Assembly (NCBI GenBank): GCA_023264215.1
Contig: JALQSY010000051.1
Location: forward strand, 1-10,293
Origin: Candidatus Nanopelagicales bacterium
GTDB taxonomy: Bacteria > Actinomycetota > Actinomycetes > S36-B12
DNA length: 10,293 nucleotides
Direction: 5' to 3'
The notes below the pieces were generated by a model that worked only from the letters and a program-made list of their open reading frames with translations, had not been told where the DNA came from and did not search any database. Every line of letters starts with the position of its first letter. The stretch's first letter is position 1. The position numbers and the translations under genes are program-made. Positions 1 to 6,462 of the stretch are shown here, piece by piece.

Positions 1-965
1 TTGGGGTCCTTGTCCTTGAGGATGCCCCACTCGCGCGCGAACTTGTTGACCAGCGAGGTCAGCGCCGCGCGGAAGCCCTCCTCGTGCGTGCCGCCCTCGG
101 TCGTGTTGATCGTGTTGGCGAAGGTGTGGACCGACTCGGTGAATCCGCCGTTCCACTGCATGGCGATCTCGGCCTGCAGGCCCTTCTTATCGTCCTCGGA
201 GGCGAGCTCGATGACCGTGGGGTTGCCCGCGCCCTTGCTCGCGTTGAGATGGCGGACGAAATCGGCGATGCCGCCCTCGTAGTAGTAGCTGATCTCCGCG
301 ACGCCCTCGGACTCCTCGCCACCGAACTCCTCGACCAGGCCCGGGCGGCGACGCTCGTCGATGAGCGTGATCGTCAGGCCGCGGTTGAGGAACGCCATCT
401 CCTGGAATCGACGCGCGAGGGTCGCGGTGTCGTACCAGGTGGTCTCGAAGATGTCCGGGTCTGCCCAGAAGGTGATCGTCGTACCGTGCTCGTCGGTCTT
501 GGTGCCCTTCTTCAAGGGGGCGGTGGGTACGCCGTGGTCGTACGACTGCGTCCAGATGTAGCCGTCGCGCTTGACCTCGACGTCCAAGCGCGTCGACAGC
601 GCGTTGACGACGGAGACGCCGACACCGTGCAGACCGCCCGAGACGGAGTACCCGCCCCCGCCGAACTTGCCGCCGGCGTGCAGCACAGTGAGCACGACCT
701 CGAGCGCGGGCTTCTTCTCGACCGGGTGCTCGTCGACCGGGATGCCGCGGCCGTTGTCCTGGACCTGGACGCCGCCGTCCTCGCGCAGGATGACGGTGAT
801 GTGGGTGGCGTAGCCGGCCATCGCCTCGTCGACGGAGTTGTCGACGACCTCGTAGACCAGGTGGTGCAGGCCGCGCTCACCGGTCGAGCCGATGTACATG
901 CCGGGGCGCTTGCGGACGGCGTCGAGGCCCTCGAGAACGGTGATCGCACTGGCGTCATAGGACAC
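1..965 (-). CDS. gyrB: DNA gyrase subunit B, N-terminal part (runs off left edge)
   Basis: GyrB is the ATPase subunit of DNA gyrase, the A2B2 type II topoisomerase that introduces negative supercoils. About 321 residues are visible; the rest of the transducer and the TOPRIM domain lie beyond the left edge. The GHKL ATPase fold is clear: YEVVDN at residues 38-43 (E39 is the expected catalytic base, N43 the Mg ligand), DNGRG at 70-74, the ATP lid [12 protein letters not shown] at about 95-106 and [10 protein letters not shown] at 112-121. EGGTHEEGF (290-298) belongs to the transducer. The opening [20 protein letters not shown] is that of actinobacterial GyrB and unlike ParE. The GTG at 965 is chosen because the conserved block begins at residue 2 and AGGAGG lies at 976-981, a rather long 10-nt spacer. 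The gene is divergent from xthA; recF is not upstream. Confidence 0.97.
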   Translation of the reverse strand, partial: MSYDASAITVLEGLDAVRKRPGMYIGSTGERGLHHLVYEVVDNSVDEAMAGYATHITVILREDGGVQVQDNGRGIPVDEHPVEKKPALEVVLTVLHAGGKFGGGGYSVSGGLHGVGVSVVNALSTRLDVEVKRDGYIWTQSYDHGVPTAPLKKGTKTDEHGTTITFWADPDIFETTWYDTATLARRFQEMAFLNRGLTITLIDERRRPGLVEEFGGEESEGVAEISYYYEGGIADFVRHLNASKGAGNPTVIELASEDDKKGLQAEIAMQWNGGFTESVHTFANTINTTEGGTHEEGFRAALTSLVNKFAREWGILKDKDP

Positions 966-1039
966 GGGCGGGAGGCCTCCTCGTGGGGCTCGGACCGGTG
1001 GGACACCGACCCGAGGGTGGGGGGAACGACTGACTGCTC

Positions 1040-1045
1040 ATCCTA
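1040..1045 (-). promoter_or_regulatory. possible gyrB -10 box
   Basis: On the minus strand TAGGAT fits the actinobacterial TANNNT -10 pattern. It would start transcription near 1033 and give a leader of about 70 nt before the gyrB GTG. No good -35 hexamer stands at the expected distance. Such a hexamer is common by chance, so this is only a candidate. Confidence 0.3.
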
Positions 1046-1221
1046 ACGCTCCGACCGACATAAACATGCCCGAGAGGGGGCCTGTGGACGACGTGGCCGG
1101 ATTTGCAGGGGGGGTGACGAGGGGCATGGTGCGCATGGCCCGTTTTCGGCTCTCCGGGCCGTCTATCGCCCGGCGGTCGGCCCTCGGCGAATGGGCCCAG
1201 GTCACGTCCGGCCTTGGTGGG

Positions 1222-1252
1222 TCTGGCCCTGGCGGATCTGGGCCCTGGCGGG
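1222..1252. repeat. short imperfect tandem repeat upstream of gyrB
   Basis: TCTGGCCCTGGCGG (1222-1235) is followed after one base by TCTGGGCCCTGGCGGG (1237-1252), two copies differing by one inserted G. It lies about 200 bp upstream of the presumed gyrB -10 box and about 150 bp upstream of xthA. It could be a binding site for a dimeric regulator or simply low-complexity GC-rich DNA. Confidence 0.5.
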
Positions 1253-1396
1253 CATGGGCCGCGCACGTTCGCCTGCTGACAGGGACATCCGGTCGAAATG
1301 GGGCCCGCAACGGGGCTAAACCGACCGCTTCTCCCTGTCACGCGCGCCGGTCCGGCCGCATCGGGCACGCCCCCCGCTCCGGACCTCGCCCGCCGC

Positions 1397-1402
1397 TAGC
1401 CT
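1397..1402 (+). promoter_or_regulatory. xthA -10 box, leaderless start
   Basis: TAGCCT fits TANNNT and is followed by a 6-nt spacer and then the GTG of xthA at 1409. This puts the transcription start on the start codon itself. No Shine-Dalgarno sequence lies in front of the GTG, which supports a leaderless transcript. No clear -35 hexamer is visible. Confidence 0.6.
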
Positions 1403-1408
1403 CGGGGC

Positions 1409-2191
1409 GTGCGCATCGCGACGTGGAACGTCAACTCGGTCAAGTCCCGGCTGGATCGCCTGGTCGATTGGCTCGAGACGGCCCAGCCCGACGTGCTGGC
1501 CCTGCAGGAGCTCAAGTGCGCGACGGGCGACTTCCCCGAGATGCCGATCCAGGCCCTGGGCTATGAGGTCGCCGCGCACGGCGATGGTCGCTGGAACGGC
1601 GTGGCGCTGCTGTCGCGCGTCGGGCTCGATGACGTCGTCCGCGATCTGCCCGGGCAGCCGACGTACGACGGTTCGACCGAGCCGCGCGCCGTGGGCGCGA
1701 CCTGCGACGGCGTGCGGGTGTGGAGCGTCTACGTGCCCAACGGACGCGAGCCCGACCATCCGCACTACGCCTACAAGCTCGAGTGGCTCTCCGCCCTCCG
1801 AGACACCGTCGTCGCCGAGACCGGCGCCGCACCCGATCGGCCGTACGCCGTCATCGGCGACTACAACGTCGCGCCTGAGGACAGCGACGTGTGGGACATC
1901 TCCCTCTTCGCCAACTCCACTCACGTCACGCCGGCGGAGCGCGCCGCGCTCGCGGACCTGCGCGCGGCCGGCCTGGCCGACGTGATGCCGCGCGCGCTCA
2001 AGGGCGAGCCGTACACGTTCTGGGACTACCGCGACGGGGCGTTCCACAAGGGAATGGGCATGCGGATCGATCTCGTCTACGCCAACGCCGCGTTCGCTGA
2101 CCGTGTTCGTGACGCCTACGTCGACCGCGAGGCGCGCAAGGGCAAGGGCCCGAGCGATCACGCTCCCGTCGTCGTGGACATCGACCTCTGA
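1409..2191 (+). CDS. xthA: Exodeoxyribonuclease III (AP endonuclease, EEP family)
   Basis: This 260-aa enzyme belongs to the ExoIII/APE1 branch of the endonuclease/exonuclease/phosphatase superfamily. It cuts the backbone 5' of abasic sites and removes 3'-blocking groups in base excision repair in the cytoplasm. The whole catalytic set can be seen: N7 in TWNVNS, E34 in LQELK (metal ligand), Y108 and N111 in VYVPNG, D151 and N153 in GDYNVAPEDSDV, the TFWDYR segment at 203-208, D221 in RIDLVY, and the terminal D250-H251 pair in SDHAP. Length matches the bacterial family (about 250-270 aa). The GTG start is preferred because translation opens at once on the family's MRIATWNVNS and a TANNNT box sits 6 nt upstream. 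The gene is divergent from gyrB and convergent with the GT87 gene, so it is probably transcribed alone. Confidence 0.96.
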   Translation: MRIATWNVNSVKSRLDRLVDWLETAQPDVLALQELKCATGDFPEMPIQALGYEVAAHGDGRWNGVALLSRVGLDDVVRDLPGQPTYDGSTEPRAVGATCDGVRVWSVYVPNGREPDHPHYAYKLEWLSALRDTVVAETGAAPDRPYAVIGDYNVAPEDSDVWDISLFANSTHVTPAERAALADLRAAGLADVMPRALKGEPYTFWDYRDGAFHKGMGMRIDLVYANAAFADRVRDAYVDREARKGKGPSDHAPVVVDIDL

Positions 2192-2260
2192 TCAGCAGCC
2201 CGTCCTCTGCGGCGGCGGTGGACCGACCCGCATTCACCCGGGTGCGATGGCGTCCCGCGA

Positions 2261-2320
2261 TGAAAGCGACCGTTCGTGACAGTTTCCAGGGTCCACAAGT
2301 GTCACGAAGCGTCGCTTTCA
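2261..2320. terminator. Large imperfect inverted repeat between convergent genes, probable bidirectional terminator
   Basis: The left arm is TGAAAGCGAC (2261-2270), CG, TTCGTGACA (2273-2281). The right arm is TGTCACGAA (2300-2308), GC, GTCGCTTTCA (2311-2320). They pair as 9 bp, a 2x2 mismatch and 10 bp around an 18-nt loop (2282-2299). The hairpin starts 70 nt after the xthA stop, and its right arm contains the stop codon of the GT87 gene (2318-2320). There is no U-tract on either strand, as is often seen in actinobacterial terminators. Position between convergent genes supports termination in both directions; a mobile palindromic repeat or a protein-binding site is the alternative. Confidence 0.6.
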
Positions 2321-3763
2321 GCCGCTGGGGACGTCGGCCGTGCGGTCGTCGGTGCGTTTGGGGGACCAGGGCAGTGCATCGGGAGCGTCGTCCAGGCAGC
2401 CGCCGCCCGGATCATCCTCGTCCGCTGGCACCCCGTCGGTGCGCACGACATCGCATTCCGGGTGCAGCGCATCGCGCACGATGAGCCCGGCGTACCAGAC
2501 CGTGGCGACGACGTGGACGAAGGTGAAGAACGCGTACCACTGCGGGGTCATGCCCTTGGCGTCCTCGATCCCGTAGCCGGCGAGGAACCACCAGATCGCG
2601 ATGAAGTAGCTCACCTCGGCCGCCTGCCAGATGAGGAAGTCACGCCAGCGCGGGCGAGCGAGCGCCGCGAGCGGCACCAGCCAGATGACGAACTGCGGCG
2701 AGTAGACCTTGTTGGTCACCGCGAACGCCGCGACCACGAGGAAGAGCATCGGGATCAGTCGGGGGCGTCGGGGCGCGAAGAGAATCAGTGCGGCGATGCC
2801 CAGGCACAGGACGAGGAAGGTCCCCATCGCCACGGCGTTGAGCATCTCCGCGGGTACGGCGGGGATGCCCCACAGGGTCATGGCGTACCAGATCGATCCC
2901 CAATCCATGCCCCGCGTGCTGCTGAACTCGTAGAAGTGCACCCAGCCCTCGAAGTTGGCGATCATGAAGGGCAGGTTGACGATGATCCAGGCGGCGGCCG
3001 CACCGCCGAGGAGCCGGCCGAAGTCGCGCAGGCGCCCCGCGCGCAGGCAGAGGATGAGCCACGGGCCGAGCAGGATCAGCGGGAAGAACTTCGCGGCGAT
3101 CGCCAGGCCCAGCACGGCACCGGCCCACGTGGGTTGACGCCGTGCCCAGAGCAAGATGGCGGCCATCGTGAGCCCGACCGGGATGAGGTCCCAGTTGATG
3201 AGTCCGGCGAGGATGATCGTCGGCGCCAGCGCGATCATCGCCGCGTCCCACGGTCGCGCCCGCACGATCCGCGCGCTCGCCACGATGGCGAGCAGGAAGA
3301 ACGGGAAGAGCAGGACGGCGTTGATGACGAAGAAGGTCAGCGCCGGGCCTGCGCCGGGCACGACGGCGACGATCAGGCTGGTGATCCATGCCGCGATCTG
3401 CATGAAGACGCCGGTCAGCACGGGGTACTCGAGGTAGCGGCCCCCGGGCTCGAGCTGCAGATACGGCAGGTAGCCCTCGGCGAAGCCGCGGGCGCCGTAG
3501 AGCGGAGGGATATCGGAGTAGCACAGGTGCTCGTAGGTGTCCGGACTCGCCCAGGAGTTGGACATGCACGGGAAATCCAGCAGCGCTCCGAGCATCCACG
3601 CCAGCGTGCCCATGAGGATCAGCGCGCGGACAGGCGTCCACCAGGTCGCGGCGCCAATGCGAGCGATGCGACCGACCGGGCCGCCGATGATCGGCGTGCT
3701 CGCGCGCACGACCGGGTCCTCGCGCGTGGGCAGGACGAAGTCGGGCTCGGAGCGCTGGGCCAC
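2318..3763 (-). CDS. GT87-type (DUF2029) polytopic membrane glycosyltransferase-like protein, Rv0051-like
   Basis: This 481-aa integral membrane protein has about ten or more hydrophobic segments from residue 45 to about 430 and a charged C-terminal tail rich in D, P and R. Features seen: an acidic first extracytoplasmic loop after helix 1 with D75 and CYSDIPPLYGARGF (81-94), EYPVLTG (112-118), NWDLIPVGL (190-198) and KFFPL (225-229). These match the GT87 family of GT-C enzymes, which use polyprenyl-phosphate sugars; the mycobacterial founders are mannosyltransferases for envelope lipids. The acidic first-loop residues are the likely catalytic site by analogy. The acceptor and sugar cannot be told. 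The start is GTG at 3763, 7 bp after the stop of the 138-aa gene, with no strong ribosome-binding site, suggesting translational coupling. It is placed like Rv0051, downstream of ponA. Confidence 0.85.
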   Translation of the reverse strand: MAQRSEPDFVLPTREDPVVRASTPIIGGPVGRIARIGAATWWTPVRALILMGTLAWMLGALLDFPCMSNSWASPDTYEHLCYSDIPPLYGARGFAEGYLPYLQLEPGGRYLEYPVLTGVFMQIAAWITSLIVAVVPGAGPALTFFVINAVLLFPFFLLAIVASARIVRARPWDAAMIALAPTIILAGLINWDLIPVGLTMAAILLWARRQPTWAGAVLGLAIAAKFFPLILLGPWLILCLRAGRLRDFGRLLGGAAAAWIIVNLPFMIANFEGWVHFYEFSSTRGMDWGSIWYAMTLWGIPAVPAEMLNAVAMGTFLVLCLGIAALILFAPRRPRLIPMLFLVVAAFAVTNKVYSPQFVIWLVPLAALARPRWRDFLIWQAAEVSYFIAIWWFLAGYGIEDAKGMTPQWYAFFTFVHVVATVWYAGLIVRDALHPECDVVRTDGVPADEDDPGGGCLDDAPDALPWSPKRTDDRTADVPSG

Positions 3764-3770
3764 GGCGGGT

Positions 3771-4187
3771 CTACTTCTTCGACATCAGTCGTGCCGGAAC
3801 GGCGAGGTCGACCAGCCGCGCCGGGATGTTCGCATCGTCGGCGGTGTAGTAGCTGGCGCACACGCGGTGGTAGCCGTCAGCGATCGTCAATGGCAGCCCG
3901 TGCTCGATTCCGCCGCGCACAAGAAGGACCGGCGAGAGCTTGGTCCCGTTGACGATCTTGTGCAGGTCTGCCGCCACGTGCTTGTCGCTACTCGGCAGGA
4001 GCACCAGTTGTGCGGCGCGCAGCAGGTCCTTCGCCTGATGCATGGTCACAGGAGCCTTCTTCAAGCGCGCGACAAGGTCGGCTACGACGGCCTCGTCAGC
4101 GATGAGGCTCAGGAAGTTGGCAGCCGCGGGGTAGTCGTGCTTGTCCGGCTCCTTCTTCCACACAGGATTGAGGGTGGGCTTGGCCAT
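3771..4187 (-). CDS. Conserved hypothetical protein with ParB/sulfiredoxin-like DGYHR motif
   Basis: This 138-aa soluble protein has no signal peptide or membrane segment. I recognise it as a widespread but unnamed small family; I cannot give a function. It opens KPTLNPVWKKEPDKHDYPAA, then has an alpha-helical middle (about 25-80). The C-terminal part holds LSPVLLVRGG (about 84-93) and LTIADGYHRVCASYY (about 100-114), then PARLV. A short strand, then DG-x-HR, then a helix with a conserved C or A is the arrangement of the ParB N-terminal and sulfiredoxin nucleotide-binding fold, so NTP binding is an inference. The ATG has GAAGGAG four bases upstream. It lies 42 bp after ponA and 7 bp before GT87 on the same strand. 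About 22 of 138 codons end in A or T, roughly two to three times the rate in gyrB, hinting at transfer. Confidence 0.85.
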   Translation of the reverse strand: MAKPTLNPVWKKEPDKHDYPAAANFLSLIADEAVVADLVARLKKAPVTMHQAKDLLRAAQLVLLPSSDKHVAADLHKIVNGTKLSPVLLVRGGIEHGLPLTIADGYHRVCASYYTADDANIPARLVDLAVPARLMSKK

Positions 4188-4213
4188 GTGACTCCTTCAT
4201 CGCTCGAACGGCC

Positions 4214-4243
4214 AGCGTACGTCGTATGACTACTGCGGGTCAC
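4214..4243 (-). promoter_or_regulatory. possible internal promoter before the 138-aa gene
   Basis: On the minus strand GTGACC (4238-4243) and TACGCT (4214-4219) are 18 bp apart and resemble -35 and -10 boxes. The -35 part overlaps the end of ponA. It could give the 138-aa gene and the GT87 gene transcription independent of ponA. The match is weak. Confidence 0.25.
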
Positions 4244-6314
4244 CGGTGAAGGTCGGCTCGGGGGTTGGCGTCGGCTCCGGAGTCGGTGTCGGCTCGGGGG
4301 TCGGCGTGGGCTCCGGCGTCGGTGTCGGCTCGGGTGTGGGCGTGGGCTCGGGAGTCGGTGTGGGCTCGGGAGTCGGTGACTGCGTGGGGGTCTGGGTCGG
4401 CGACGGCGACTCGCTCGTCGGCGACGGGCTCGGCGCCACGATCGGCAGCACGAAGTCAGCGACGGGCAGATTGGCCAGTGCCGCCTGCATGAACGCCGTC
4501 CAGATGGCGACGGTGTATCCGCCTCCGCCGAATGCCGGCGCTCCCCCGCCGAGTCCATCGAGCGGGATGGGGATGCCCTGCGCGTCCTCCTTGGCCATGA
4601 GCACCGCCGTCGACAGCTGCGGCGTATAGCCGACGAACCACATCGACTTGTTCTCGTTGCTCGTGCCTGTCTTGCCCGCAGCCGGGCGACCGAGCGCCTG
4701 AGCGCCCGTCGCGGTCCCTCCGGCGATGACGGACTGCAGTGCGGATGTCACGGTGTCCGTCGTCTCGCTGGCGACCACCTGCTCGCGCGCGGGATCCCAG
4801 GCGTACTGCAGCCCGCCATTGGTGCCGTAGACCTCCCGGACGGTGGTGACAGCGGCACGCTGTCCGCGCGCAGCGAGGGTCGCGTAGGAATTCGCCATCG
4901 CCACCCCGGACGGCGACGCGGTCCCCAGCACGAAAGTCAGGTCCAGGGAGTCGGGCGACTGACCGGGGGTGTCCACCGGCAGGCCGAGGCGGTACGCCGC
5001 ATCGGCGACGTTGTCGACGCCCACCTGATCCTCGACGGCGACGTACGCGGTGTTGATCGACGCCGCCGTCGCCGTGCGCAGATCGACCTCGCCGAATGAC
5101 GTGTCGCCGTAGTTGCGCACGGAGTAGCCCTGGATCTCAGCGGGTGAGTTGCCATCCCAGATCGAGTCGAGGGAGACACCCTGCTCCACGGCTGCGGTCA
5201 GCGCGAAGGTCTTGAAGGTCGACCCAGCCTGCGCGAATGGCCGCGTTGCGTTGTTGATCGGGTCGCTCACATAGTCGCGACCGCCGTACATCGCGATGAC
5301 CTCGCCGGTCCCCGGACGCACGGCGACCAGCCCGATGCGCAGGCCCTCGGTGCCCTCGGTGGGGCCCACGGCCTCGACCGCAGCGACCGCTGCAGCCTGC
5401 GCAGCGGCGTCGAAGGTCGTCACGATGCGCAGTCCGCCGCCCTCGATCTCCTGATCGGTGTAGCCGAGCGCGCGGAGGTCGGCCTTGACCGCCTCGAGGA
5501 GGTAGCCGACCTGCCCGCCGAGTCGATTGGTGTTGGTCGGCTTGATGATCTGGGGGAACGATGCCCGATCGAGCTGCTGCGGGGTGATCCAGCCCGCTTG
5601 CGCCATCGAGTCGATGACGTAGCGCCAGCGCGCCTTGAGCTCCTTGCGATTGTCCGCGTAGAAGCTCGGCGCCTTGATCAGGGCCGCCAGCACCGCGCCC
5701 TGCTCGTAGTCGAGCTCGGAGACGGGTACGCCGAAGTAGGCGCGCGAGGCGGCCTCGACTCCGTAGGCACCGCGACCGAAGTAGATCGTGTTGAGGTAGT
5801 CCTCGAGGATCTCCTCCTTGCTGACCGTCGCCTCGAGCTTCACGCTGAGGATGAGCTCGCGCGCCTTGCGAGCGAAGGACCTCTCGGATGACAGGTACGC
5901 GTTCTTCGCGTACTGCTGGGTGATCGTCGATCCACCCTGCACCGCCCCGCCGCGCACGTTGTTGTAGACCGCGCGACCGATGCCCACCGGCGAGAAGCCA
6001 CCGTGTTCGTAGAAGTCGCGATCCTCGGCCGCGAGCACCGCGCGCTGCACGTCCAGCGGTACGTCGCTGAGCAGGACGCTGCGCCGGGTCGAGTCGCCGA
6101 GTCGGCCGATCTCCGTGGTCCCGTCCGCGTAGTAGACGACGGTGGCTTCGGTGCGGGCGACCTCATTGGGGTCGGGTACCGGCGTGAGCACCACGGCGGC
6201 GGCGAATGCGCTGGCGCCGAGGAGGCCGAGGAAGAACAGCGTGAGGAAGGTGCCGCGGATCCAGCGGCGCTTGCGGCGCGGCTGCCGCGGCTGCCGATGT
6301 CGGCTGCCTGCCAC
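4230..6314 (-). CDS. ponA: Bifunctional class A penicillin-binding protein (peptidoglycan glycosyltransferase / DD-transpeptidase)
   Basis: This 694-aa PBP polymerises lipid II into glycan strands and cross-links them outside the membrane. Order: a basic cytoplasmic tail (KRRW near 15-18), one membrane anchor (about 22-43), the GT51 domain with EDRDFYEHGGF (E97 catalytic), QGGSTITQQYAKN (126-138) and KARELILSVKLE (150-161, E153), then the transpeptidase with STFK (S365 nucleophile, K368), SIN (419-421) and KTGT (548-551). All three penicillin-binding motifs are intact. After about residue 625 comes a low-complexity Pro/Thr/Ser/Glu tail with seven PTPEPT repeats; no PASTA domain is seen. The GTG start at 6314 is fixed by AGGAGG at 6321-6326 with 6 nt spacing. 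It leads the cluster ponA, 138-aa gene, GT87. The synteny matches ponA1 (Rv0050) of M. tuberculosis, which also has a proline-rich tail. Confidence 0.96.
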   Translation of the reverse strand: MAGSRHRQPRQPRRKRRWIRGTFLTLFFLGLLGASAFAAAVVLTPVPDPNEVARTEATVVYYADGTTEIGRLGDSTRRSVLLSDVPLDVQRAVLAAEDRDFYEHGGFSPVGIGRAVYNNVRGGAVQGGSTITQQYAKNAYLSSERSFARKARELILSVKLEATVSKEEILEDYLNTIYFGRGAYGVEAASRAYFGVPVSELDYEQGAVLAALIKAPSFYADNRKELKARWRYVIDSMAQAGWITPQQLDRASFPQIIKPTNTNRLGGQVGYLLEAVKADLRALGYTDQEIEGGGLRIVTTFDAAAQAAAVAAVEAVGPTEGTEGLRIGLVAVRPGTGEVIAMYGGRDYVSDPINNATRPFAQAGSTFKTFALTAAVEQGVSLDSIWDGNSPAEIQGYSVRNYGDTSFGEVDLRTATAASINTAYVAVEDQVGVDNVADAAYRLGLPVDTPGQSPDSLDLTFVLGTASPSGVAMANSYATLAARGQRAAVTTVREVYGTNGGLQYAWDPAREQVVASETTDTVTSALQSVIAGGTATGAQALGRPAAGKTGTSNENKSMWFVGYTPQLSTAVLMAKEDAQGIPIPLDGLGGGAPAFGGGGYTVAIWTAFMQAALANLPVADFVLPIVAPSPSPTSESPSPTQTPTQSPTPEPTPTPEPTPTPEPTPTPEPTPTPEPTPTPEPTPTPEPTFTGDPQ
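4251..4376 (-). repeat. Seven tandem 18-bp units encoding PTPEPT at the PonA C-terminus
   Basis: Residues 647-688 of PonA are seven perfect PTPEPT hexapeptides (7 x 18 = 126 bp), followed by FTGDPQ and stop. The DNA units vary at third positions (GGC/GGT, GGG/GGA, GTC/GTG on the plus strand), so the repeat is older than a fresh expansion or is kept by selection on the peptide. The preceding stretch (about 628-646) is also Pro/Ser/Thr-rich but irregular. The tail would be extracytoplasmic and extended, possibly a spacer across the wall or a glycosylation target. Confidence 0.95.
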
Positions 6315-6424
6315 GATGCTCCTCCTGATTTCGACGGCTTTCCATCATGCGGCCGCGCACGTCGACAACGCGGCTACGGCACGCCGCTTCAGCGACGCGG
6401 CCCGTGACCCACTGGTTCCAGCGA

Positions 6425-6430
6425 TAGCGT
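6425..6430 (+). promoter_or_regulatory. -10 box upstream of the DHA2 transporter
   Basis: TAGCGT fits TANNNT and lies 32 bp before the ATG of the exporter, giving a short leader of about 25 nt that carries GGAGG (6452-6456) 6 nt before the ATG. A weak -35-like GTGACC lies at 6404-6409, only 15 bp upstream. The whole 148-bp space (6315-6462) is shared with the divergent ponA, for which I see no convincing -10 box. I find no clear operator palindrome. Confidence 0.45.
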
Positions 6431-6462
6431 CTCCGCAGGCGAACACGTGACGGAGGTCCCCC

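Larger units (their letters stand above)
966..1408. other. gyrB-xthA divergent intergenic region
   Basis: This 443-bp stretch separates the divergent gyrB and xthA starts. Open frames cross it on both strands, but their translations are arginine/proline/glycine-rich without recognisable motifs, so I call no gene. It holds a possible gyrB -10 box (1040-1045), a 5-bp stem CGGTG/CACCG (996-1008) in the presumed gyrB leader, the palindrome GGAGGCCTCC (971-980) that overlaps the gyrB ribosome-binding site, a short tandem repeat (1222-1252) and the xthA -10 box (1397-1402). The length is large compared with other gaps here (7 to 150 bp), which fits a regulated gyrB promoter, but no operator is identified. 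Confidence 0.6.

Noticed and set aside
84..1046. Long open frame on the plus strand opposite gyrB
   Set aside because: It is the mirror frame of a GC-rich gene: the translation is A/V/D/R-rich without family motifs, while the minus strand gives an unmistakable GyrB.
1083..1091. DnaA-box-like 9-mer (TCGTCCACA on the minus strand, one mismatch to TTGTCCACA)
   Set aside because: A single near match with no cluster and no AT-rich unwinding element nearby; expected by chance.
1066..1566. Plus-strand open frame crossing the gyrB-xthA gap into xthA
   Set aside because: Low-complexity G/R/P-rich translation with no motif; it overlaps the genuine xthA start in another frame.
2276..3952. Very long plus-strand open frame (over 550 codons) opposite the GT87 gene
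   Set aside because: The translation is a hydrophilic R/E/D/H-rich string expected from the complement of a membrane protein in GC-rich DNA; it also runs into the hairpin and the 138-aa gene.
4246..4629. Plus-strand frame encoding a GVGVGSGVGV repeat protein
   Set aside because: It is the antisense of the PTPEPT repeat of PonA; the PBP frame is supported by full domain motifs.
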